A stretch of DNA of 64,000 nt, taken from Halalkalibacter nanhaiisediminis. GTDB taxonomy: Bacteria > Bacillota > Bacilli > Bacillales > Bacillaceae_D. Under the pieces are notes generated by a model, which was not told the DNA's origin, searched no databases, and was given only the letters and a program-made list of their open reading frames with translations. The number at the start of each line of letters is the position of its first letter. Position 1 is the first letter of the stretch. Position numbers and translations under genes: made by a program. The stretch covers positions 78,605 to 142,604 of the forward strand of contig NZ_VLKZ01000005.1 in the NCBI RefSeq assembly GCF_007830185.1, read 5' to 3'. Positions 16,202 through 25,034 of this stretch are shown here, piece by piece.

Positions 16202-17023
16202 TTAGACCAACAAATCATTTGTAAACGCTTTTAATTCATCGCTAATGGTGCTTAACCTTTCAATGATTTCACTAAAATCGGTTACTAAGACTGCTTGGTT
16301 ATTTGATGAGTCTGTAATTTGCTCCACGTTTTCTAAAAGCAAATGAATACTAGATGTAATTTCATTTAAGGAATGATTTATTTTTTCTGATGCGTCAGAT
16401 GTCTCTGTTGATAGTTTTCGAACTTCAGTTGCTACGATTTTAAAGCCAGCTCCTGCACTTCCAGCTCTTGAAGCTTCGATTGATGCATTAATACCTAACA
16501 AATTTGTTTGTCTGGAGACCTGTTTAATAAAATTAACGACCTCGTGTGATTTTTTAGAATCTCGTAAAGCGCTTGCTGATTGTTCCTTTACGTCTTCCCC
16601 AGATGCAGCGAGCTCTTGAGAATGCGCAGATAACACCTGAACTTTTTCTTGTAAATCATCGACAATTGTATAAATTTGCTCCATGTAGTTATCGAGCTTT
16701 TGCTGACGTTCAAAAGGAACTGCATAGGCAAGAGCGCCGATTACTTTGCCGTTTTCATCCTTGATCGGTAAAGAAGTAGCGTTAACGGGAAAGCCATAAA
16801 CTTCTGTTGGAATCATAATTTGTGCAATTTTTCCGTTTAACGCATTTTGTAAATTCTCATCCTTTGGAGAAACGGGATCCCCTGTCTTTATTCCAAAATC
16901 AATCTTTTCTGAAGGCAAATAACATAAAAACTCCTTTTTGTTGATGACTCCTAATGTAGCTTCGCCTTTTAACAGTTGTTGAATAACAGGTGCTGAGATT
17001 ACTAGTGCATCTAAAATGTTCAT
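16202..17023 (-). CDS. soluble methyl-accepting chemotaxis protein, YfmS-like, with altered signalling tip
   Basis: The start is the ATG at 17023, with GGGAGG 7 bases before it; the longer frame to 17077 has no ribosome site. The 273-residue protein has no membrane segment. Residues ~1-105 are a small sensory domain (KIDFGIKTGD, EVYGFPVNATSLPIKDENGKVIGALAYAVP) also present in the receptor at 39364. Residues ~110-273 are the MCP coiled coil with the hairpin tip QTNLLGINASIEASRAG. After that Gly, the usual E-x-G-R-G-F becomes S-A-G-A-G-F, so a Glu and an Arg of the tip are replaced. B. subtilis YfmS is a comparable small soluble receptor. It may couple to CheA/CheW weakly or to a different partner. 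Confidence 0.85.
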   Translation of the reverse strand: MNILDALVISAPVIQQLLKGEATLGVINKKEFLCYLPSEKIDFGIKTGDPVSPKDENLQNALNGKIAQIMIPTEVYGFPVNATSLPIKDENGKVIGALAYAVPFERQQKLDNYMEQIYTIVDDLQEKVQVLSAHSQELAASGEDVKEQSASALRDSKKSHEVVNFIKQVSRQTNLLGINASIEASRAGSAGAGFKIVATEVRKLSTETSDASEKINHSLNEITSSIHLLLENVEQITDSSNNQAVLVTDFSEIIERLSTISDELKAFTNDLLV

Positions 17024-17345
17024 AAGAGCCTCCCTGTAGAGAAAAAAGATATCAAAAATGACAAATTTTTCTTTCAAGGAAATTATATCATAAGTGTCAT
17101 CAATAGGCTTTCCTATTTTTTTGCGGAATTTACAGTGATTACTATCTATTTTTGGTTGAATTAAAAGGTTTAGTAAATTGGCGGGAATGGCTTAGAATGG
17201 GGAGAAGAAACGATCGGACAAAATGATATATGGACCGTTTATTGTCCATTTTTTAACTGGTTGAAAATAGGTACAACAGATATGGTCTCATTGTTTTAGC
17301 ATAATGAAATTAACATAACGATGTAAGTTTACTGAGGCAGTAAAC

Positions 17346-17720
17346 TTACAGTATAACCCCCGAAAAATACCCACTTAACACGTCCTTCTCATGCTGATTT
17401 TGGCAAACAAATGTAGCTGTAATATGTGTTCTATCACCCTGTTTTTCAAATCGTTCAATTTTAACTTCGCAAAGGATGGTATCTCCTGTAAAGACTGGTC
17501 GTAAGAATTCATAAGACATTTTACGGGCGAGGACATTATGGTCGCCGCCTACTTTTGTTGGCAAAGTCGCCGTTAATAACCCTTGAATGACGACTCTGCC
17601 TTGTTGATCAGGAGTAATGTGGTGAGTTCCTTCATCGCCTGAAACTTTAGTAAATAACTCTACATCCTCAACGGTAAATATACGTTCAAATTTAATGATA
17701 TCTCCAACTTTTAATGTCAT
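17346..17720 (-). CDS. MaoC-like hot-dog dehydratase
   Basis: The 124-residue protein is a single hot-dog domain with the hydratase-2 motif SGDEGTHHI (residues ~27-35), in which the catalytic Asp and His pair of R-specific enoyl-CoA hydratases is visible, and FLRPVFTGDTI (~73-83), typical of MaoC/PhaJ proteins. The likely reaction is hydration of an enoyl-CoA; the substrate is unknown. GAGGGATAGATT precedes the ATG. It is a lone gene divergent from the FAH-family gene. Confidence 0.8.
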   Translation of the reverse strand: MTLKVGDIIKFERIFTVEDVELFTKVSGDEGTHHITPDQQGRVVIQGLLTATLPTKVGGDHNVLARKMSYEFLRPVFTGDTILCEVKIERFEKQGDRTHITATFVCQNQHEKDVLSGYFSGVIL

Positions 17721-17852
17721 AATCTATCCCTCATTTATTTAAAAAAGTACTATGTATATACATACAACACTTTGGTTTAATTATCCTGCATGATCAATTT
17801 TATGTTGTAAGAAGTTGAACCGAATTCTTCATCTTTTTTCTTTTTTATCTTA

Positions 17853-17867
17853 ATGAAAACGATTAAA
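17853..17867. promoter_or_regulatory. cre-like site between the MaoC-like and FAH genes
   Basis: ATGAAAACGATTAAA fits the CcpA consensus at 14 of 15 positions; only the final conserved C is missing. It lies 39 bp before the FAH gene start. Confidence 0.35.
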
Positions 17868-17905
17868 CTAAAGAAGAAGCTATATGAAAAAGGAGAGAAG
17901 AATTG

Positions 17906-18523
17906 ATGGAGACACAAAACATTTACTGTATTGGACGTAATTATGCTAAGCATGCGGAGGAACTTGGAAATGCGATTCCGAAGCAGCCGATTCTTTTCTC
18001 GAAACCAACTCATGCGCTTGTTTATACAGATGGACAAGTAATTTCTTTACCTAAGGATAAAGGTGAGGTTCATCATGAGATTGAGATCGTGCTTCGCATT
18101 GATCGTGACGTTCAAAAAGGGGATAGGGTTGAAGATGTCGTGAGCGAGATTGCATTAGGTCTTGATTTAACGCTCCGCGATGTACAATCAGTCTTAAAGG
18201 AAAAAGGACATCCATGGTTACGTGCAAAAGGGTTTAAAAATTCAGCAATCGTGACTCCGTTCTGGAAATTTGAAGGAGTGGAAAGCTTGAAGCAGGTTGA
18301 TTTTTCATTTGTAAAAAATGGTGATGTCATTCAAAAAGGCAATATTCAAAACATGATGTTTGACTTTCAAGCAATCATTGATGAGTGTGCCGAATGTTTT
18401 GGCCTAGGAAAGGGAGATTTGATTTATACAGGAACGCCTGAGGGAGTCGGTCCATTACATAGTGGTGATGAATGTATTCTTTACTGGGGAGCAGAGGAAA
18501 AAGGACGTTTTATCGTCGAATAA
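17906..18523 (+). CDS. fumarylacetoacetate hydrolase (FAH) family protein, YcgM-like
   Basis: The ATG at 17906 follows AGGAGAG at good spacing (TTG at 17903 is too close). The 205-residue protein has the FAH fold: YCIGRNYAKHAEELGN (~7-22), the metal ligands in EVHHEIEIVLRI (~48-59) and the third acidic ligand in GLDLTLRDVQ (~88-97), then GDLIYTGTPEGVG (~173-185). Short FAH proteins include acylpyruvases and oxaloacetate decarboxylases (FAHD1/YcgM); the substrate cannot be fixed here. A strong terminator follows. Confidence 0.85.
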   Translation: METQNIYCIGRNYAKHAEELGNAIPKQPILFSKPTHALVYTDGQVISLPKDKGEVHHEIEIVLRIDRDVQKGDRVEDVVSEIALGLDLTLRDVQSVLKEKGHPWLRAKGFKNSAIVTPFWKFEGVESLKQVDFSFVKNGDVIQKGNIQNMMFDFQAIIDECAECFGLGKGDLIYTGTPEGVGPLHSGDECILYWGAEEKGRFIVE

Positions 18524-18524
18524 A

Positions 18525-18563
18525 AGAAAGAAGGAGTTGGCAAAAGGCTAACTCCTTCTTTCT
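18525..18563. terminator. bidirectional terminator between FAH and AgcS genes
   Basis: AGAAAGAAGGAGTT pairs with AACTCCTTCTTTCT, with an inner GC pair set, between two convergent genes. Confidence 0.88.
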
Positions 18564-18567
18564 AATC

Positions 18568-19944
18568 CTATTGCTCTACATGATAAGCGCTATTCTGTTT
18601 CTTCTCTTCTTTCATTTGTTTCAGGAAACGATGAGTTTCAGCTACGACGACACCAGATAAGCCGAGGAGACCTATTAAGTTTGGAATCGCCATTAATCCG
18701 TTCATAATATCTGCTATACCCCAAACGAGGTCAAGGCTAGCTCCTGCTCCGAGTACGACAGCAATGACGAATAAAATACGATATATAACGATTGATGTCT
18801 GAGATTTGAATAAATAAACGAAACTTTTTTCCCCGTAATAGGACCATCCTAGAATTGTAGAGTAGGCAAAGAAAATTAAGCCTATTGCAACAATAACAGA
18901 ACCAATAGGTCCAAGGAAGAATTCAAATGTTGCTGAAGTAAGAGCAGCTCCTGTTTCACCATTTGTGTATAAATTACCCATCACAAGAGTAATACCCGTA
19001 ATCGAACAAATAACGATGGTATCAATAAATACTTGGGTCATGGAGACAAGTGCTTGACGTCCTGGATAATCAGTTCTTGCGGCAGCGGCTGCAATTGGAG
19101 CCGAGCCTAAACCAGCTTCATTGGAGAATACTCCACGTGCAACCCCGTACTGAATGACAATCCCAATTGCGCCCCCAGCAACGGCTTGACCAGTAAAGGC
19201 ATCTGAGAAAATAAGGCCAATAGCGCCTGGTACGAGAGATAAATTCGAGAAGATAAGAACAAGTCCAGCAATGACATAGAATAAAGCCATTAAAGGCACG
19301 ATAAATGCTACGACACGCCCAATACTACGAATACCACCTAAAATAACGAGACCAGTAAAAATAGCCATAATGATTCCCGTCAACCACGGGTTTATTCCCC
19401 AGTTACTTTCAACAACATGAGCAACTGAATTTGACTGTACGGTATTTCCGATTCCAAAGGCAGCAATAGCAGCAAAAACAGCAAATACTACCCCTAGCCA
19501 TTTTTGACCTAGTCCTTTTTCAAGATAGTACATCGGTCCACCAGCCATTTCACCATTAGGGCCTTTTTCACGATATTTAACAGCAAGAATCGCTTCTGCG
19601 TATTTCGTTGCCATCCCGAAAAGGGCAGAGAGCCACATCCAAAAAACAGCCCCTGGTCCCCCGATCACAACGGCTGTTGCTACACCCGCAATATTACCTG
19701 TTCCAACTGTTGCGGCTAAGGCGGTCATTAATGATTGGAAATGCGAAATATCTCCTTCAGAATTTTTGTCTTGATTGCGACTGAATGCGAGCTTCAATGC
19801 ATAAGGCAGCGTGGAAAATTGTAAAAAAGAAAGACGAAATGTTAAAAAAATCCCAGTCCCTACTATTAAAATAAGTAGTGGTGGTCCCCAAATAAAACTG
19901 CTAATTTCATTAATAATGGCTAAAACTCTGCTTTCTTCTTCCAT
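18568..19944 (-). CDS. sodium:alanine/glycine symporter, AgcS family
   Basis: The 458-residue protein has about 11 membrane helices and clear AgcS (amino acid carrier) motifs: ALAATVGTGNIAGVATA (~73-89), GGPGAVFWMW (~93-102), GVARGVFSNEAGLGSAP (~272-288) and a WGIADIMNGLMAIPNLIGLL segment near 410. Members import alanine or glycine with Na+ (AlsT and GlnT in B. subtilis). AAAGGGG precedes the ATG. It is monocistronic, with a terminator directly after the stop. Confidence 0.9.
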   Translation of the reverse strand: MEEESRVLAIINEISSFIWGPPLLILIVGTGIFLTFRLSFLQFSTLPYALKLAFSRNQDKNSEGDISHFQSLMTALAATVGTGNIAGVATAVVIGGPGAVFWMWLSALFGMATKYAEAILAVKYREKGPNGEMAGGPMYYLEKGLGQKWLGVVFAVFAAIAAFGIGNTVQSNSVAHVVESNWGINPWLTGIIMAIFTGLVILGGIRSIGRVVAFIVPLMALFYVIAGLVLIFSNLSLVPGAIGLIFSDAFTGQAVAGGAIGIVIQYGVARGVFSNEAGLGSAPIAAAAARTDYPGRQALVSMTQVFIDTIVICSITGITLVMGNLYTNGETGAALTSATFEFFLGPIGSVIVAIGLIFFAYSTILGWSYYGEKSFVYLFKSQTSIVIYRILFVIAVVLGAGASLDLVWGIADIMNGLMAIPNLIGLLGLSGVVVAETHRFLKQMKEEKKQNSAYHVEQ

Positions 19945-20129
19945 TCAATCAACCCCTTTCTGTAGTCTATCAATAAATATTACCAACTATCAAAAAAGAT
20001 GACAATTGATTTTTTAGTAAATATAGCGAGAAATGCTATGATTGATAGGTTTTCTGACAGCTTTTTTGCTCAATTATATAATAAGGGAACATGGAATTGA
20101 GCAAAAAAGAGTACATTGTTTGTGAAAGT

Positions 20130-20187
20130 CTTTACGTAATCTTAAAGATTATACAACCTTACATTTACATAAACTTGTTACGTAAAG
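20130..20187. repeat. nested inverted repeats upstream of the glycerophosphodiesterase
   Basis: CTTTACGTAA (20130-20139) and TTACGTAAAG (20178-20187) are exact complements 38 bp apart. Between them TAATCTT-A-AAGATTA (20137-20151) forms a second perfect inverted repeat. They end 37 bp before the gene start, a plausible operator or leader structure. Confidence 0.35.
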
Positions 20188-20223
20188 GGATGTGCGTATG
20201 AAATCAAGATAAGGAGGGGATTC

Positions 20224-20967
20224 ATGATGACTCAAACGAACGTTTTTGCTCATCGCGGTGTATCGAGCCAATTTCCTGAAAATACGATGGCCGCTTTTGG
20301 GGCTGCAGTGAATGTTGGAGCAGATGGTATTGAGTTTGATGTTCAATTAAGCAAAGATGATGTACCTGTGGTTATTCATGATCATACACTTGATCGAACG
20401 ACAACGGGGTCTGGACTTGTTCGATCACATACGGTTAAAGAATTAAAAGAGCTAAGTGCAGGAGAGTGGTTTCATCCTGATTTTAAAAATGAGCAAATTC
20501 CAACGCTTACAGAAGTATTCATTTGGGCTAAACATCATTCGTTGCTTTTGAATATTGAATTAAAGGGTGATGTTCGTGAACGAGAGCTTATTTCATCGAC
20601 GGTCCTTTCTCTAATTGTGCAATTTGGATTAGTTGACAGGGTGATTCTTTCTTCATTTGATCATACTATTATCCATTTGATTCAGCAAAAAATGCCGCAG
20701 GTAGAGACTGCGGTCATTGTGATGGCTGCTTTACATGAACCAGCGTTTTATTTAAAAAGAATAGGGGCACCTGGATATCATTTCTGTTCACCTCTTTTAT
20801 TAAAGACAGAGGCCCAAGATTTAATGAGAAAAGGGATTCGGTTGCGACCATATACTGTGAATGATCGTGAGTGGATGCGAGAGTATATGGACTGGGGCTG
20901 TGATGGGATTTTTACAGATTATCCAAAAGAAGCACTGATCATAAGGGAAGAAAGGGAGCGTGCTTAA
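20224..20967 (+). CDS. glycerophosphodiester phosphodiesterase
   Basis: The 247-residue protein begins FAHRGVSSQFPENTMAAF, the GDPD active-site start with the catalytic His and Arg, followed by GIEFDVQLSKD (metal-binding Glu and Asp) and VVIHDHTLDRTT (second catalytic His) near residue 55. It has no signal peptide, so it acts on cytoplasmic glycerophosphodiesters, releasing sn-glycerol-3-phosphate, the substrate of GlpD at 31058. B. subtilis relatives are YhdW and YqiK. AAGGAGGGG precedes the ATG. Confidence 0.9.
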   Translation: MMTQTNVFAHRGVSSQFPENTMAAFGAAVNVGADGIEFDVQLSKDDVPVVIHDHTLDRTTTGSGLVRSHTVKELKELSAGEWFHPDFKNEQIPTLTEVFIWAKHHSLLLNIELKGDVRERELISSTVLSLIVQFGLVDRVILSSFDHTIIHLIQQKMPQVETAVIVMAALHEPAFYLKRIGAPGYHFCSPLLLKTEAQDLMRKGIRLRPYTVNDREWMREYMDWGCDGIFTDYPKEALIIREERERA

Positions 20968-20977
20968 AATTTAAAAA

Positions 20978-21028
20978 TAAAAGAGTCTCCTTTATTGAAC
21001 ATGATGTTCATAGAAGGAGACTCTTTTA
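20978..21028. terminator. bidirectional terminator between the phosphodiesterase and glgP
   Basis: AAAAGAGTCTCCTT pairs with AAGGAGACTCTTTT around a longer loop that contains GAACATGATGTTC; T tracts occur for both strands. Confidence 0.9.
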
Positions 21029-21035
21029 TGTCGAA

Positions 21036-23465
21036 CTATGATTGTTTTTTTGGTTCAATCTCCCATATATCTTTTGCATATTCTTGAATGGTTCTGTCGC
21101 TAGAAAACGTTCCTGAGTGAGCAATATTAATGATGCTCTTTTGTAACCATTCATGTTGATTATGATAGGATTGTTCAATTAGCTTATGTGCATGAACATA
21201 GCTGTCAAAGTCTTTTAAGACAAAGTATTCATCGTTATTAGAGAGGAGGGAGTAGAAAATATCTTTGAACTCTACATCATCATTTGTAAAATGTTGATTA
21301 ACTAGTAGGTCCATGACTGATTTTAAGCGGCGGTCGTTGTTGTAGTAATCACGCGCCCGGTAATCCCCTCGTTGTTGATAAGCAAATACTTCCTCAGAGG
21401 TGAGACCAAATGTGAAGATGTTATTTGGACCAACTAGTTCACTAATTTCAACATTAGCTCCGTCAAGTGTGCCAATCGTCAGTGCTCCGTTCATCATTAG
21501 TTTCATATTACCTGTGCCAGAAGCTTCTTTACTAGCTGTGGAAATTTGTTCACTAACATCAGCCGCAGGGATAATTCGTTCAGCAAGGCTAACTTGATAA
21601 TTCTCTAGGAAAATCACTTTTACTTTATCACGTACATGCGGATGATGATTGACTTTTTCTGCAACAGTATTGATTAACTTAATGACATGCTTAGCAAATA
21701 AATAGCCTGGGGCTGCTTTTGCTCCAAAGATAAACGTTCGTGGTGTCATTTCAATAGTAGGCTGTTCGAGGCAAAGTTGATAAAGGTGAATGATATGGAA
21801 TAAGTTCAGAAGCTGACGTTTATAACCATGCAGTCGCTTAATATGGACATCAACAATGGACTTATCATCAATGGTAATATCATAATGCTTTTTAATGTAG
21901 TGAGCGAGCCTCTTTTTGTTTTCATGCTTCACTTTTGCAATCGATTCCTGAAGCCCGGCATCATCGGCAAAAGGGAGTAAACTAGCTAGTCGGTGTGGTT
22001 CCTTGATCCAATTTGGTCCAATTGTATCTGAGAGGACCGTTGCTAGTTCGGGGTTACAATTTAAGAGCCAACGCCTGTGGGTAATGCCATTTGTTTTGTT
22101 ATTAAATCGCTTTGGAAAGACGGTATAAAATGGCTTCATGACGCGATTTTTGAGAATATCAGTATGTAACTTCGCTACCCCGTTAATGCTGAAGCTACCG
22201 ACCATGGCAAGATGAGCCATATGAATTTGATTGTATGAAAGAATCGCCATCTCAGGAATTTTGTCACGTAATTCGGGATAGTCAAACCAGAGCATTTGGC
22301 AAAAGCGTTCGTTGATTTCTTTGATAATCAGATAAAGACGAGGGAAAAGGGATTGAATCATATCTTCAGGCCATTTTTCAAGTGCTTCACTTAATGTTGT
22401 ATGATTCGTGTAGGCAACTGTGCGTTGAGTAATATCCCACGCTTCGTCCCAATCAAGACCTTCTTCATCAATGAGTAAACGCATCAATTCTGGAACGATC
22501 AGACTTGGATGAGTGTCGTTGATTTGAACGACAATATGATTAGGTAAACATTTGAGCTCTTTAAATTGTTTTTTAAACCGTTGAAGGATACTTTGAAGCC
22601 CTGCTGAAACGAGAAAATACTGTTGCTTTAAGCGTAATATTTTTCCTTCATAATAAGAGTCATCTGGATAAAGAAATTCAGAAATTTTTTCAACAGAGCG
22701 TTTGTAATCAAGGTAATGATAATAATCGTGACCGCGACTTGAGTGAAAGTGGAAATGATTAGAAGTTGACTCAGCACTCCAAAGTCGTAGGGTATTCACT
22801 GTTTCATTTTGATAGCCAACGATTGGAACATCATATGGAATCGCCAGAACACGTTCATAGTCGTGATGGTGAAATTTAAGGCTCCCATTTTCGTTAGACG
22901 TTTCAACGGTTCCACCAAAGCGAACTTCAATCGTTTTATCACTGCGTTTCGTTTCCCACATGTATTCATCCTTTAACCAATAGTCGGGTAACTCAACTTG
23001 ATATCCATTTACGACCTTTTGTTGGAATAACCCGTATTTATAACGAATTCCCATGCCGTGACCAGGCAGTTGAAGAGATGCAAGAGAATCAAGAAAGCAG
23101 GCGGCTAGTCTTCCTAGACCGCCATTACCAAGCCCTGCATCATGCTCCTCATGAAAGACTTCCTCAGGATCAAAACCAAGACTTTCGAGCGTTTCACTGT
23201 AAAGGGACAACAACCCCATATTTAATAGATTGGTTTCGACCATACGTCCTAGCAAAAATTCCATTGAAAAATAATAGACTTGCTTGCTTTCGCTATCACG
23301 GTAGACTTCCTGCGTTTTGTGCCAATTTGTATGAATAGATTCTCTCATCATTAAGCAAATAGATTGAAACATATCCTTCGTAGTTGCTTCTTCAAGGCTT
23401 TTACCGAATGATAAGGTCAGCTTCTCTTTCAGTAATTGTCCCAGACTCTCGACGGTCAGTGTCAT
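21036..23465 (-). CDS. glgP: glycogen phosphorylase
   Basis: I start at the ATG 23465 because GGAGG lies 6 bases before it; two earlier ATGs (23561, 23471) fit poorly. The 809-residue protein has phosphorylase family sequence throughout: YFSMEFLLGR, NGGLGRLAACFLDS, VQINDTHPSL, TNHTTLSEALEKWP, the YKRQLLNL segment and the PLP lysine in EASGTGNMK (~650). It releases glucose-1-phosphate from glycogen. It is the last gene of the glgC-D-A-P operon and its start overlaps glgA by 65 bases, so coupled translation is likely. Confidence 0.92.
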   Translation of the reverse strand: MTLTVESLGQLLKEKLTLSFGKSLEEATTKDMFQSICLMMRESIHTNWHKTQEVYRDSESKQVYYFSMEFLLGRMVETNLLNMGLLSLYSETLESLGFDPEEVFHEEHDAGLGNGGLGRLAACFLDSLASLQLPGHGMGIRYKYGLFQQKVVNGYQVELPDYWLKDEYMWETKRSDKTIEVRFGGTVETSNENGSLKFHHHDYERVLAIPYDVPIVGYQNETVNTLRLWSAESTSNHFHFHSSRGHDYYHYLDYKRSVEKISEFLYPDDSYYEGKILRLKQQYFLVSAGLQSILQRFKKQFKELKCLPNHIVVQINDTHPSLIVPELMRLLIDEEGLDWDEAWDITQRTVAYTNHTTLSEALEKWPEDMIQSLFPRLYLIIKEINERFCQMLWFDYPELRDKIPEMAILSYNQIHMAHLAMVGSFSINGVAKLHTDILKNRVMKPFYTVFPKRFNNKTNGITHRRWLLNCNPELATVLSDTIGPNWIKEPHRLASLLPFADDAGLQESIAKVKHENKKRLAHYIKKHYDITIDDKSIVDVHIKRLHGYKRQLLNLFHIIHLYQLCLEQPTIEMTPRTFIFGAKAAPGYLFAKHVIKLINTVAEKVNHHPHVRDKVKVIFLENYQVSLAERIIPAADVSEQISTASKEASGTGNMKLMMNGALTIGTLDGANVEISELVGPNNIFTFGLTSEEVFAYQQRGDYRARDYYNNDRRLKSVMDLLVNQHFTNDDVEFKDIFYSLLSNNDEYFVLKDFDSYVHAHKLIEQSYHNQHEWLQKSIINIAHSGTFSSDRTIQEYAKDIWEIEPKKQS

Positions 23466-24897
23466 ATTCATCCTCCTCGTTATTAGCTGAACTGAGATGA
23501 GAGTAAACGTGTTCGTACTCAATTGCTGAATCATGCCAGCTAAGTTTACTTTCATAGACATTTTCTAAAATCTTCTGCCAATTGTCTGGGTGATGGTACT
23601 GCGAAATGGCATAGTGAATTGTATGCCATAAGTCATTGACATTATAATTCGTGAAAGTAAACCCATTTCCTTCTTTTGTATATTCATTAAATGACTGAAT
23701 CGTATCTTTTAAACCACCTGTTTCGCGAACAATTGGCACACTTTCATAGCGTAGGGCAATCAATTGGCTTAAGCCGCATGGTTCGAATCGTGAAGGCATG
23801 AGAAAAAAGTCAGAAGCTGCATATAATCTTCTAGCTAACCCTTCATTGAATTCTCCAATAAATCGAAAAGCTGATGGATGACGGTTAGAGACGGATTGGA
23901 ATGCCTCCTCAAAATATTGCTCTCCTGTACCCATGATCACAACTTGAATGGACTCTGTTGTGAGAAGGTGATCGAGAATGGATAGGAGCAGTGAGAGCCC
24001 TTTTTCTTCAACCAATCGACTTATGAGAATAAACATTGGAATGTGACGATCAACTGGGAGGTCAAGCTCTTTTTGCATATAATATTTGTTCTCGCTCTTA
24101 CGCTCAGGTTGTTGATAATATGTGATGGGAATGTGTAAATCTGTAGATGGATGATAGATATCTTCATCAATGCCGTTTACGATACCTGTTATGCTTGTTT
24201 CACGTTGCAAAAGAAGTTGTTCTAAGCCTTCTCCGTAGTGCGAGCTCATCATTTCACTAGCGTAAGTTGGACTGACTGTTGTTACCCAGTCAGAATGGAC
24301 AAGTGCTGTTTTCATAAAATTAATCGCTCCATTCATCTCCAAGCCAGCGTGATGAATGGAATCAAAATGAAGTAGCTCATCAAAGATCGATAAAGGGAAA
24401 ATTCCTTGATACTTTAAATTGTGAATGGTAAAGACGGTTTTAATATCGTTTAAATCAGGATTTGTTCGAATGTAAGCTGGAATCAAGCCAGTTTGCCAAT
24501 CATGACAATGAAGAATATCTGGCTTAAGGTTTATATAATCAAGAGCAGAGAAGATAGCATGTGAGAAGAAGGTATAGCGTTCTGCATCGTCAAATTCGCC
24601 GTATAGAGAAGCACGTTTGAAATAATACTCGTTATCAATAAAATAATAGCGAACATCCTCTAGTTGATAAACAAATAGACCACAATACTGCTTGCGCCAT
24701 CTCACCCACACATCAAAGGAGCCGATAAATTGTAATTGATCGGTTATTTCTGGTGAGAGGGAAGAGTGCTTTGGTAAGAAAACAGATAGCTTATGTCCGC
24801 GATTTGTAAGAAAGCGAGGGAGAGAGCCGATAACATCGGCTAACCCCCCTGTCTTAAAAAAAGGTGTGCATTCTGAGGCAACCATAACAATATTCAT
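23401..24897 (-). CDS. glgA: glycogen synthase (ADP-glucose type)
   Basis: The start ATG 24897 follows AAGGAGA by 10 bases and gives the classic N-terminus MNIVMVASECTPFFKTGGLADV, whose KTGG binds ADP-glucose. Glycosyltransferase family 5 features follow: HCHDWQTGLIPAY (~118), TIHNLKYQG (~149), the ISRLVEEKGL start of the C-terminal domain (~298), and the FEPCGLSQLIALRYESVPIVRETGGL acceptor region (~383-408). The product has 498 residues, about 15 more than the B. subtilis enzyme; the extra acidic tail after SSANNEEDEYD lies over the glgP start. It extends alpha-1,4-glucan from ADP-glucose. Confidence 0.92.
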   Translation of the reverse strand: MNIVMVASECTPFFKTGGLADVIGSLPRFLTNRGHKLSVFLPKHSSLSPEITDQLQFIGSFDVWVRWRKQYCGLFVYQLEDVRYYFIDNEYYFKRASLYGEFDDAERYTFFSHAIFSALDYINLKPDILHCHDWQTGLIPAYIRTNPDLNDIKTVFTIHNLKYQGIFPLSIFDELLHFDSIHHAGLEMNGAINFMKTALVHSDWVTTVSPTYASEMMSSHYGEGLEQLLLQRETSITGIVNGIDEDIYHPSTDLHIPITYYQQPERKSENKYYMQKELDLPVDRHIPMFILISRLVEEKGLSLLLSILDHLLTTESIQVVIMGTGEQYFEEAFQSVSNRHPSAFRFIGEFNEGLARRLYAASDFFLMPSRFEPCGLSQLIALRYESVPIVRETGGLKDTIQSFNEYTKEGNGFTFTNYNVNDLWHTIHYAISQYHHPDNWQKILENVYESKLSWHDSAIEYEHVYSHLSSANNEEDEYDTDRRESGTITEREADLIIR

Positions 24898-25034
24898 AGT
24901 CAATAGTCTCCTTTGTTTGGAAGTTAGATGGATTTAGCTAAAACATCTGCCGCGGTCACTTCTGGTACTTTTGTGAGAGGGGAGATGAAGGTATGGAGTT
25001 GTGCTATTAGACAAACCATCGTGTCGACTTTTTT

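Noticed and set aside
24934-25034. 31-codon minus-strand frame (MVCLIAQLHTF to VLAKSI) in the glgD-glgA gap
   Set aside because: No ribosome site and no family match; the gap probably reflects loss of sequence between two operon genes.
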